NCBI GenBank assembly: GCA_002341315.1
Contig: DDNV01000051.1
Coordinates: 31,836 to 38,173, forward strand
Direction: 5' to 3'
From: Cellvibrionales bacterium UBA2511
GTDB lineage: Bacteria; Pseudomonadota; Gammaproteobacteria; Pseudomonadales; Porticoccaceae
DNA length: 6,338 nt
Within the stretch, counting starts at the first letter, position 1. Each line of letters begins with the position of its first letter. The position numbers were made by a program, and so were the translations under genes. Under the pieces are notes generated by a model. It was given only the letters and a program-made list of their open reading frames with translations. It ran no database searches and was not told the origin of the DNA. This document shows positions 1-6,133 of this stretch, in pieces.

Positions 1-818
1 CCTTCATCCCGCCAATCCACTTTAGGGTTCGGAAGCCTGTGGATCTGAGCAAGAAATGGCAACTGAAACAGCAGTTGCACAACCCCGGCCACCAGCACGC
101 CCCAGGCCAGTGCATAGACGGGCGCATCAAACCAGGGAGCGGCCACCAGCGCGGCAGCTATCAGGGTAATATTTAACAGCACCGGCGTAAAAGCGGGCAC
201 GGCAAAACGGTCGTAACTGTTGAGAATTGCCCCGGCCAGGCCTGTCAGGGATATCAACATCAAGTAGGGGAAAGTGATCCGCAACATAGTGCTGGCGGCG
301 TCAAACTTGTCCGGGTAATCAAGCCAGAAACCAAAGGCGAACAGTGCAGTGACTAACGGCGAAGCAATGACCACCAGAATGGTGAGCACAATCAGCGATG
401 AACCCAGCACGCCGGCCACACTATCCAGCAAAGCCTTGACCGCTGCCGGGGTGCCTTTTTCGCGATACTCACCCAGTACTGGCACAAATGCCTGGGCAAA
501 TGCTCCCTCGGCAAACAGTCGTCGAAAGAAATTTGGGATTTTAAAGGCGACAAAGAAGGCATCGGCCAGCGCATCGGCACCGATGACCCTGGCAAACACC
601 ATATCCCGCAGTAAGCCAAGCACCCGGGAGAGCATGGTCATACTGCCGACCACACTACTGGAGCGCAGCAGTCCAGGCGCTACGGGGGGTTCTGCGGCTG
701 TGGGCTCGGAAGGATTTGAATCGTCTGAATTCTGTGGTTGCAAACCGGCATTGTCCCGACAATGGCTAAACGCAAGGGGCAAATCATAGTGATTTTGGTG
801 ACGGGATGATAGCGGCAT
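1..818 (-). CDS. murJ: Lipid II flippase MurJ (MviN), N-terminal part, cut by the window edge
   Basis: MurJ is the inner-membrane MOP-superfamily flippase that moves lipid II across the membrane for peptidoglycan synthesis. The translated frame contains the family landmarks SMTMLSRVLGLLRD, ADAFFVAFKIPNFFRRLFAE, RITFPYLMLISL and GAILNSYDRFAVPAFTP, with hydrophobic segments between them. The arginines matching E. coli R18, R24 and R52 and the aspartate matching D39 are present. About 272 codons lie in the window; the remaining half or more is off the left edge. The start is uncertain. ATG at 818 is the only ATG upstream of the first membrane segment, but it lacks a clear ribosome binding site and gives about 50 residues before LLRSS, where E. 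coli MurJ has only a few. In-frame TTG codons at 782 and 743 are alternatives. Residues from about 743 onward form an S/D/E/P-rich tail, plausible as a cytoplasmic leader. ATG at 641 would cut into the first helix. The gene is divergent from rpsT, as in pseudomonads. Confidence 0.95.
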   Translation of the reverse strand, partial: MPLSSRHQNHYDLPLAFSHCRDNAGLQPQNSDDSNPSEPTAAEPPVAPGLLRSSSVVGSMTMLSRVLGLLRDMVFARVIGADALADAFFVAFKIPNFFRRLFAEGAFAQAFVPVLGEYREKGTPAAVKALLDSVAGVLGSSLIVLTILVVIASPLVTALFAFGFWLDYPDKFDAASTMLRITFPYLMLISLTGLAGAILNSYDRFAVPAFTPVLLNITLIAAALVAAPWFDAPVYALAWGVLVAGVVQLLFQLPFLAQIHRLPNPKVDWRDE

Positions 819-832
819 CGCTGATTGGCGAG

Positions 833-888
833 GCCCGGACAACCGGGTTCAACAACCGGGATCGACTGCCGGGTATCGCGCCCGGACA
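833..888. repeat. Cluster of CCGGG/CCCGG direct and inverted repeats in the murJ-rpsT intergenic region
   Basis: ACAACCGGG occurs at 839-847 and 852-860 (13 bp period). GCCCGGACA occurs at 833-841 and 880-888. CCCGG/CCGGG form two short inverted repeats: 834-838 with 843-847 (4 nt loop) and 869-873 with 881-885 (7 nt loop). The cluster lies just upstream of the murJ ATG at 818 and about 65 bp upstream of the rpsT -35 element. It could be an operator for one or both genes, or hairpins in the murJ leader. Function is unknown and chance in GC-rich DNA is not excluded. Confidence 0.4.
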
Positions 889-950
889 CGTCGCCGATCG
901 CCCAGCTATCAAGCTAAACGCAATTTGCGGACTTTGTGGCCTTCGGCCTG

Positions 951-979
951 TTGATAAGCCGCCCCAAAACCTGTATATT
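951..979 (+). promoter_or_regulatory. Sigma-70-type promoter of rpsT
   Basis: TTGATA (951-956) and TATATT (974-979) are separated by exactly 17 bp and point at rpsT. Transcription would begin around 986-990, giving a leader of about 35 nt. The stretch after the -10 element (CCGCGCC, 981-987) is G+C-rich, as in promoters of ribosomal genes that are inhibited by ppGpp; stringent control is therefore likely but inferred. Confidence 0.75.
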
Positions 980-1007
980 TCCGCGCCTTGAATCAAGACT
1001 CACGATT

Positions 1008-1015
1008 GAGAGGAG
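1008..1015 (+). promoter_or_regulatory. Ribosome binding site fixing the GTG start of rpsT
   Basis: GAGAGGAG lies 7 nt before the GTG at 1023. It excludes the in-frame upstream start around 936, which would also lie upstream of the promoter. A small inverted repeat, CTCA (999-1002) and TGAG (1007-1010), overlaps its 5' edge and could weakly modulate access. Confidence 0.85.
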
Positions 1016-1022
1016 CACCCAG

Positions 1023-1292
1023 GTGGCCAATACACCCCAAGCACGCAAACGCGCACGTCAGAATGAACAGCGTCGCCAGCACAATGCCGGCCTGCGTTCT
1101 ATGGTACGCACCTATATCAAGAAAACCTACGCCGCCATTGCAACCGGCGAAGTGACCACGGCGACTGCCGCCTATAACTCTGCAGTGCCCGTCATTGACC
1201 GGATGGCCGACAAAGGTATTATTCACAAAAACAAGGCCGCCCGTCACAAGAGCAGACTGAACGCCCAATTGAAGTCAATGGCAGCCAGCTAA
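1023..1292 (+). CDS. rpsT: 30S ribosomal protein S20
   Basis: S20 is a primary 16S rRNA-binding protein of the 30S subunit body. The 89-residue product matches the family length (87 in E. coli). It begins with the usual basic helix ([17 protein letters not shown]) and has the signatures [15 protein letters not shown] and [20 protein letters not shown]. The last of these closely resembles pseudomonad S20. The GTG start is chosen from the GAGAGGAG site 7 nt upstream and from the conserved ANT N-terminus after methionine removal. A non-ATG start is notable because E. coli rpsT also uses a weak start (UUG), which is tied to translational autoregulation by S20; similar feedback here is an inference. 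The gene is monocistronic: it has its own promoter and an intrinsic terminator 19 nt after the stop. Confidence 0.98.
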   Translation: MANTPQARKRARQNEQRRQHNAGLRSMVRTYIKKTYAAIATGEVTTATAAYNSAVPVIDRMADKGIIHKNKAARHKSRLNAQLKSMAAS

Positions 1293-1310
1293 GGGTTTGT
1301 CATTGCAATC

Positions 1311-1338
1311 AAAAAACCGGCCGATGGCCGGTTTTTTT
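1311..1338. terminator. Bidirectional intrinsic terminator between rpsT and the ATP-grasp ligase gene
   Basis: CCGGCC (1317-1322) pairs with GGCCGG (1326-1331) around a GAT loop. The stem is flanked by A6 (1311-1316) on the left and T7 (1332-1338) on the right. Read on the plus strand it ends rpsT; read on the minus strand the A-tract becomes a U-tract, so it also ends the convergent ligase gene, whose stop is at 1375. Confidence 0.95.
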
Positions 1339-1374
1339 ATGACCGACCATTAATCGGCGATCAATAGTCATTTT

Positions 1375-2835
1375 CTAGCGACCTTTCAGCTCCAGACGTC
1401 GAGCCATTTCCGCCATCACCAGCATATAAAGCTCATCCCCGAGATAGACGTCCTCCACTTTGTAGTCAATATTGGGGTTATCGTTGATTTCAATTACGTA
1501 GGCCTGCTTGCCCTGATGTTTGATATCGACACCGTATAAACCACTACCGATCACCCTGGCTGCACGCAATGCGGCATCCAGCACTTCTCTCGGCACTTCG
1601 TAGGTTGGCAGGGTTTCAAATCCGCCCGAGTTAAAACGTTTGCTGCCATGATTGTAGATTTGCCAGTGATTGCGCGCCATGAAGTAGCGGCAAGCATACA
1701 AAGGCCGGTTGTTGAATACCCCGATGCGCCAGTCAAAATCGGTATAGAGATACTCCTGCACCAATACCAGCGCAGTGGTTTTCAACAGCTCAGTCAGATG
1801 TGCCAACAACTCCTCCCTGTTAGCAGCTTTGAATACGCCTTTGGAAAATGAACCTTCTGGTATCTTTAACACCACGGGGTAGCCAAATTCCTTTTCAATG
1901 GCATCCAGGTCGTCTGGAGTGTGCGTGGAAAACACCTGAGTTTTGAGCGCGGGAACACCGTTATAGGTAAAGGCATCCTGTAAAAAAACCTTGTTACAAC
2001 AACGCAAAATGGAGGTGGGATCATCAATTACTACCATCCCCTCTATCTCCGCCTTCCTGGCAAAGCGGAAGGTATGATGGTCGATAGCGGTGGTCTCACG
2101 AATAAACAGGCCGTCATATTCGCCGAGGCGCGGATAATCCCTGGCAGTGATCAACTCAGCATTGATATTACACTTGGCGGCAGCCTTGATAAAACGACTC
2201 AGGGCCTCCTTGTTACTGGGAGGCATGACCTCCTTGGGATCCACCAGCACACCCAGCTCCCAGCGATAGGATTTCTTCTTTTTCGGGCTCTGCCAACGTT
2301 TTTCGTTAAATTTGAGCATCGCTTCCACAAATTTCGGGCGCTCCGCTTTTGGCAATTTACCCAGTGAGATGGCAACAATACTTTTTACTTGCCAGCCACC
2401 AGACCAGAACAACACAACTTTCAGCATGGGGGCCGGATACACAGAAAACAGTCGCTGTCCGAACCGGGAAAAACCGGGGTCTGATGCAACCCCAAAATTC
2501 ACATAAAATGTTTTTTTCTCCCCTTCTCCCCCCGTATTGGAACCGGATAACAGCAGCTCACCCGTGATACGCGACATGTACAACAACTTGCTGCGCAGAT
2601 CGTTGATTGTGTTCACAGAAGGCATCACCCGATGCCCCCGGGCCTCCGCCAGCAGGGAACAATAGTATCCCCTACTCAAATACTTTTCACTGTCACACAG
2701 GTTGATCAGGCTAAGCTTTTTCTCGCCTTTTTTCGGGTGATCCTCCAGATATTGTGCAAAACTGATGGCCAGGTCATCGAAGCCAAAGCCGTTGATGTCC
2801 TCAAGATCGTCCACCACCAGCAAAAGATTGGACAT
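1375..2835 (-). CDS. RimK-like ATP-grasp ligase with RLAN-type N-terminal domain
   Basis: The 486-residue protein is a two-part ATP-grasp amide ligase. Residues 1 to about 150 (MSNLLLVVDDLEDI, SRGYYCSLLAEARGHRV) resemble the RLAN domain found before certain RimK-type ATP-grasp modules. Residues about 275-480 are the ATP-grasp fold: YPVVLKIPEGSFSKGVF (319-335) is the nucleotide-binding lysine and glycine-rich loop, VLVQEYL (357-363) the hinge, DFDWRIGVF (366-374) the next strand, and GVDIKHQGKQAYVIEINDNP (435-454) supplies the Mg2+/ATP acidic residues D437, E449 and N451. RimK itself adds glutamates to ribosomal protein S6, but RLAN proteins are a separate branch whose substrate I cannot name. 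The ATG at 2835 is preferred to a TTG at 2868 because homologues typically begin at MSNLLLVV; the ribosome site is weak. It lies 129 nt downstream of ptsP on the same strand with no terminator between, so co-transcription is possible. It ends at the shared terminator with rpsT. No peptidase or acetyltransferase partner is adjacent. Confidence 0.88.
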   Translation of the reverse strand: MSNLLLVVDDLEDINGFGFDDLAISFAQYLEDHPKKGEKKLSLINLCDSEKYLSRGYYCSLLAEARGHRVMPSVNTINDLRSKLLYMSRITGELLLSGSNTGGEGEKKTFYVNFGVASDPGFSRFGQRLFSVYPAPMLKVVLFWSGGWQVKSIVAISLGKLPKAERPKFVEAMLKFNEKRWQSPKKKKSYRWELGVLVDPKEVMPPSNKEALSRFIKAAAKCNINAELITARDYPRLGEYDGLFIRETTAIDHHTFRFARKAEIEGMVVIDDPTSILRCCNKVFLQDAFTYNGVPALKTQVFSTHTPDDLDAIEKEFGYPVVLKIPEGSFSKGVFKAANREELLAHLTELLKTTALVLVQEYLYTDFDWRIGVFNNRPLYACRYFMARNHWQIYNHGSKRFNSGGFETLPTYEVPREVLDAALRAARVIGSGLYGVDIKHQGKQAYVIEINDNPNIDYKVEDVYLGDELYMLVMAEMARRLELKGR

Positions 2836-2964
2836 AAATTGTTTACTCTGTCTGTGTATTGTCAGCAAATATAGATAGACGCTCCCAAGCTACCGGATCC
2901 CGGCAACCTGCCGATTCATCAGATCTACCCTGTTAACCAACTGAAGAAACCCACTATCAAGCCG

Positions 2965-5205
2965 CTATTTAAAAAGCTCATCAAGACCGAGGTTATCGAG
3001 TTCTAAGCGCACCAATTTCCGTATATCAGCGGGATAGTGGCATGTCAGCGAATCGTGCGCCAGACGCTCGGCGGTAGCAATAGGCAGTGTACGAATCAAC
3101 CATTTCATCTGGGGTAATTTAGCGGCACTCATACTGAGCGTACGCATGCCAAGACCGAGCAACAGTACGACCGCCACTGGATCCGAAGCCATCTCACCAC
3201 AGAGACTGACCGGGATTCCAGCATCTTTGGCCAACTTGAGAATGCGCTGAATTTCCAGCAACACAGCCGGATGCACATGATCATAACGGGCTGACACTCG
3301 GGGATTGTCACGATCCAGCGCCAGCAGATACTGGCTGAGGTCATTGGAACCGATGGAAATAAAGTCGATTTTCCCTGCCCAGAACGGGATTTGGGAAATA
3401 GCCGCCGGAACCTCCACCATAACACCCAAATCGGGCCTGGTAACAGCGTAACCCTCCGCTGTCAGCTGCTCTAAGGCATCAAGAAAAATCTCGGAAAAGT
3501 CGTCGAGTTCACTGGTGGAACTGACCATTGGTAAGAGAATTCGCAGATTGTCCATCCCCTCTGCTGCGCGCATCATGGCGCGGACCTGGGTCATCAGTAA
3601 CTGGCTGTTATCCAGGGTAAAGCGCACACCACGCCAGCCCAGAGCCGGATTTTTTTCGTTGTCGACCGGGAAATAGGGCAATTGCTTGTCGCCACCAACA
3701 TCCAGAGTCCGCATATGGACCGGCTTGCCTTTGTAAGCATCCAGGACTTGCCTATAGACCCCGATTTGCTCTTCCTCGGAGGGGAAACTGTCGTGCACCA
3801 TGAAAGGGATTTCTGTGCGGTACAGCCCCACACCCTGGGCACCACTCAACAGTCCCGGGGAGATATCTGCCAACAACCCGGTATTGGTATAAAGGGTTAC
3901 GGCGATACCATCCCGACTCACGGCGGGCAAATCGCGCATTTTTTCCAACTGCTTCATCAGGGCGCGGCGATCATTCACCAACCGCTGATACTCTGCCAGA
4001 ACCGCATCACCGGGATTGAGCAGTACCTGACCATTGTTTCCGTCAACAATAATCTGGGCGTCATCAACCAGCCGACGCAACCGGCCGGTGCCCATGACAG
4101 CAGGAATGCCGAGCGCATTGGCCAGCACGGCTGTATGTGACAGGCCTGAGCCATCAAAACAGACCAGCCCCACCAATTTGTCACTGGGGATCAGGGCAAT
4201 ATCGGAAACACTCACCTGAAAGCCCACCAATACGATATTTGTATCGGGGGGAATGGCCACAGGCTTGATTCCCCGCCAGGCGTTGAACAACTTGTTACCC
4301 AGATGGTGAATATCTTCGTGACGGGCTTTCAGATAAGGGTCATCCATCTCCAGAAACAGTTCGGCAAAATGCTGCACCGCTTTGCGCAGTGATCCCGGCA
4401 ACCAGTTGCCGCCACGAATCCCCTTCTCGACATAATTGCAGAAGGCCGGATCCTCCAGCAGCATGTTGTAGGCGCTGAAAATACCGGCGACACTGCCGGA
4501 TATCTCTTTGCCGAGAGACGCCTGCTCGTGATCAATTTGCGCCCGCACCACGGCAAGCAGTTTCTGCCAGTCCTCCACGGCACCGGGAATATCTTCACAG
4601 GGCGCATCGAGCACAGAGTACAGTTCGCCGTGATCGCTTATTTTGATATGACCGATACCGATACCGGGTGCGCCCTTGACACCAGACACCCGCTCGTTGA
4701 GGCCGATCATATCGCCCTGAGCGAGCGGACTGGTACCCAGCAACAATGCCAGATGGGCTGCCAGCGTCACTAAAAAGCCCTGCTCTTCCTCAGATAGCTC
4801 GCGAATTTCACGCCCCTGAACCACCAGAACACCAATAACTTTGCCGGCATGCACGATAGGCACACCGCAAAAACTGTGGAACTGCTCTTCCCGTGTCTCT
4901 GCGACATAACAATAGGAGGGGTGTACTGTGCCATCGGCCAGATTGACCGGATGGCGACTGGTGGCGACCAGCCCCACCAGCCCTGTGCCAGGCGGCAACT
5001 TGACGTTACGTACGGCTTTTGCGGCCAGACCGTGGGACGCCAGCAACAGCATTTCCCGCTGATCATTCGCCAGGTAGAGACTGCACACATCCACCGCCAT
5101 GGTCTGGCTGATAGACTCAACGATCAGGTTAACCTGATCAATAGGTGTATCAGCCGTCGCCACGGTCTGGACGATACGCGCTAACTCATGAACAACACTT
5201 TTCAT
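2965..5205 (-). CDS. ptsP: PEP-protein phosphotransferase PtsP, enzyme I of the nitrogen PTS
   Basis: PtsP takes phosphate from phosphoenolpyruvate and passes it to NPr (PtsO), which feeds EIIA-Ntr, a regulatory cascade affecting nitrogen, potassium and stress responses rather than sugar uptake. The 746 residues match the usual length (748 in E. coli). Order: GAF sensor domain (about 15-155, with VCSLYL and GVPIVHAGKVIGVLVVQ); PEP-utiliser N-terminal helical domain (about 175-300); swivelling phosphohistidine domain with the active histidine H357 in DGSGLSHTAVLANALGIPAV; and the PEP-binding barrel (about 420-715) with GLYRTE (R463), RTLDVGGDK (R499), GWRG (R525), MVEVP (E598), GSNDLSQY (N621, D622) and the catalytic cysteine of SLCGEMASDP (C669). 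All key residues are intact. The ATG at 5205 fits the family start; there is no strong ribosome site and I found no convincing promoter upstream. The ligase gene follows 129 nt downstream. rppH, the usual upstream neighbour of ptsP in gammaproteobacteria, is absent; a divergent dioxygenase gene lies there instead. Confidence 0.97.
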   Translation of the reverse strand: MKSVVHELARIVQTVATADTPIDQVNLIVESISQTMAVDVCSLYLANDQREMLLLASHGLAAKAVRNVKLPPGTGLVGLVATSRHPVNLADGTVHPSYCYVAETREEQFHSFCGVPIVHAGKVIGVLVVQGREIRELSEEEQGFLVTLAAHLALLLGTSPLAQGDMIGLNERVSGVKGAPGIGIGHIKISDHGELYSVLDAPCEDIPGAVEDWQKLLAVVRAQIDHEQASLGKEISGSVAGIFSAYNMLLEDPAFCNYVEKGIRGGNWLPGSLRKAVQHFAELFLEMDDPYLKARHEDIHHLGNKLFNAWRGIKPVAIPPDTNIVLVGFQVSVSDIALIPSDKLVGLVCFDGSGLSHTAVLANALGIPAVMGTGRLRRLVDDAQIIVDGNNGQVLLNPGDAVLAEYQRLVNDRRALMKQLEKMRDLPAVSRDGIAVTLYTNTGLLADISPGLLSGAQGVGLYRTEIPFMVHDSFPSEEEQIGVYRQVLDAYKGKPVHMRTLDVGGDKQLPYFPVDNEKNPALGWRGVRFTLDNSQLLMTQVRAMMRAAEGMDNLRILLPMVSSTSELDDFSEIFLDALEQLTAEGYAVTRPDLGVMVEVPAAISQIPFWAGKIDFISIGSNDLSQYLLALDRDNPRVSARYDHVHPAVLLEIQRILKLAKDAGIPVSLCGEMASDPVAVVLLLGLGMRTLSMSAAKLPQMKWLIRTLPIATAERLAHDSLTCHYPADIRKLVRLELDNLGLDELFK

Positions 5206-5236
5206 AGCAATAATCGTTAACCATCAACATCCAATG

Positions 5237-5308
5237 GAAAAAACCTTTCAGACTACCGTTCGATCCAACAACACTCACTTCGCTATTTAAGAGGATTGCG
5301 AAAAAACC
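5237..5308. repeat. GAAAAAACC direct repeat in the ptsP-oxygenase intergenic region
   Basis: GAAAAAACC occurs at 5237-5245 and 5300-5308, 63 bp apart, close to six helical turns, so the two A-tracts face the same side of the DNA. They lie upstream of ptsP. They could add curvature or bind a regulator; chance is quite possible. The rest of the 241 bp gap (5206-5446) shows only the promoter listed separately and no credible small gene. Confidence 0.25.
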
Positions 5309-5388
5309 ACAAGGGGTATTTATCAAGACTGCCTGCCCACGAGCGCCACAATATCTGCAAAATCAGCGTGAAGAAAACCTCGAACCCA

Positions 5389-5418
5389 TTTACAGCAATC
5401 CACCTTAGATCTGATAAT
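5389..5418 (+). promoter_or_regulatory. Probable sigma-70-type promoter of the 2OG-Fe(II) oxygenase gene
   Basis: TTTACA (5389-5394) and GATAAT (5413-5418) have an 18 bp spacer, and each matches the consensus at five of six positions. The predicted start near 5425 leaves a leader of only about 22 nt before the ATG at 5447. That leader contains no clear Shine-Dalgarno sequence. Confidence 0.55.
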
Positions 5419-5446
5419 CGCACACCTCAATCCGGTTAGCACCAAC

Positions 5447-6115
5447 ATGACATCCATCTCTGTCGACACCTCTGACGAACAGGAAGTCGAAACTCTCCTT
5501 TTTTCACAGATTGCCAGTGATCTCACCGGGAAAGGCTACACGGTTATTCCCAACGCACTGCCCGGACTATTGTCGGAAGAATTGTTTGGCCAGATACAAT
5601 CGCTTCACAGCAATGACTTCAGCGAAGCAGGCGTGGGCCGCAACTGTGATCAAACCCTGAACCGGTTTGTCCGACGGGATGCCATCCGCTGGATTGCAGG
5701 GGCAACGTTACCGGAGCAGCGCTGGCTGGAGTGGAGCGGTCGACTACAGACCTATCTCAATCGGCACCTTTTTCTTGGCTTGTTCTCTTACGAGAGCCAT
5801 TTTTCACATTACCGTCCAGGCGATTTTTATCGCAAACACCTGGATGCCTTTCGGGGTCAGACCAACCGTCGACTCTCGACAGTGGCTTACCTGAATCCCG
5901 GCTGGATGCCAGACGACGGTGGTGAACTGATTCTGTTCAGTGAAATGGGGGAACGGGAAATCCTGCGGGTAACGCCAGCTTACGGAACGCTGGCCATCTT
6001 CCTGAGTGAAGTATTTCCCCACGAAGTTTTGCCCACCAACCGACACCGCTACAGCATCGCTGGCTGGTTTAGGGTCAACGGATCTGTCAATGATCAGTTG
6101 GACCCGCCAGCCTAG
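5447..6115 (+). CDS. 2-oxoglutarate/Fe(II) dioxygenase, HIF-prolyl-hydroxylase-like (SM-20/PPHD type)
   Basis: The 222-residue protein is a cytoplasmic non-haem iron dioxygenase with no signal peptide or membrane segment. The double-stranded beta-helix signature is complete: the iron triad H131, D133 (KHLDAF) and H192 (FPHEVLP), and R201 (RHRYSIAGWF), which would bind the 2-oxoglutarate carboxylate. Spacing equals that of human PHD2 (H313, D315, H374, R383): 2, 61 and 9 residues. The flanks also match: HYRPGDFYRKH resembles the PHD2 stretch before its HxD, VAYLNPGW resembles IYYLNKDW, and GGELILF resembles GGILRIF. The closest characterised bacterial family is the Pseudomonas PHD protein (PPHD), which hydroxylates a proline of EF-Tu. 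Prolyl hydroxylation, with EF-Tu as a candidate substrate, is inferred from this likeness; another protein or a small molecule is possible. The N-terminal 30 residues are variable. It is divergent from ptsP with its own probable promoter, and convergent with proB after 14 bp. No strong ribosome site is seen. Confidence 0.92.
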   Translation: MTSISVDTSDEQEVETLLFSQIASDLTGKGYTVIPNALPGLLSEELFGQIQSLHSNDFSEAGVGRNCDQTLNRFVRRDAIRWIAGATLPEQRWLEWSGRLQTYLNRHLFLGLFSYESHFSHYRPGDFYRKHLDAFRGQTNRRLSTVAYLNPGWMPDDGGELILFSEMGEREILRVTPAYGTLAIFLSEVFPHEVLPTNRHRYSIAGWFRVNGSVNDQLDPPA

Positions 6116-6133
6116 CTGCACAGAGCAGACTAG
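6112..6133. other. Inverted repeat spanning both stop codons at the oxygenase-proB junction
   Basis: CTAGCTGC (6112-6119) can pair with GCAG (6125-6128) and CTAG (6130-6133) around an ACAGA loop with one bulged A. The left arm carries the oxygenase stop and the right arm the proB stop on the other strand. No U-tract follows on either side, so it is not a canonical intrinsic terminator. Confidence 0.4.

Noticed and set aside
349..789. Open plus-strand frame of 146 codons opposite murJ
   Set aside because: Its translation is low-complexity Ser/Thr/Ala-rich with no family resemblance, and it lies antisense to a clear murJ frame.
680..889. Minus-strand 69-codon frame between murJ and rpsT
   Set aside because: It overlaps the murJ leader and N-terminus in another frame and shows no recognisable domain.
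938..952. GGCC-TTC-GGCC hairpin just before the rpsT promoter as a terminator
   Set aside because: The stem is only 4 bp, no U-tract follows, and no gene ends there.
936..1022. In-frame N-terminal extension of S20
   Set aside because: It would begin upstream of the rpsT promoter, and S20 length and the ribosome site both point to GTG at 1023.
2881..2910. CCGGATCCCGG near-palindrome between ptsP and the ligase gene as a terminator
   Set aside because: The stem is short and imperfect, without a usable loop or U-tract.
5323..5526. Minus-strand 67-codon frame across the ptsP-oxygenase gap
   Set aside because: It overlaps the oxygenase promoter and N-terminus, has no ribosome site or family likeness, and is best explained as chance.
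5804..6121. Minus-strand 105-codon frame opposite the oxygenase
   Set aside because: It is antisense to the conserved catalytic region of the oxygenase, whose codon constraint explains the open frame.
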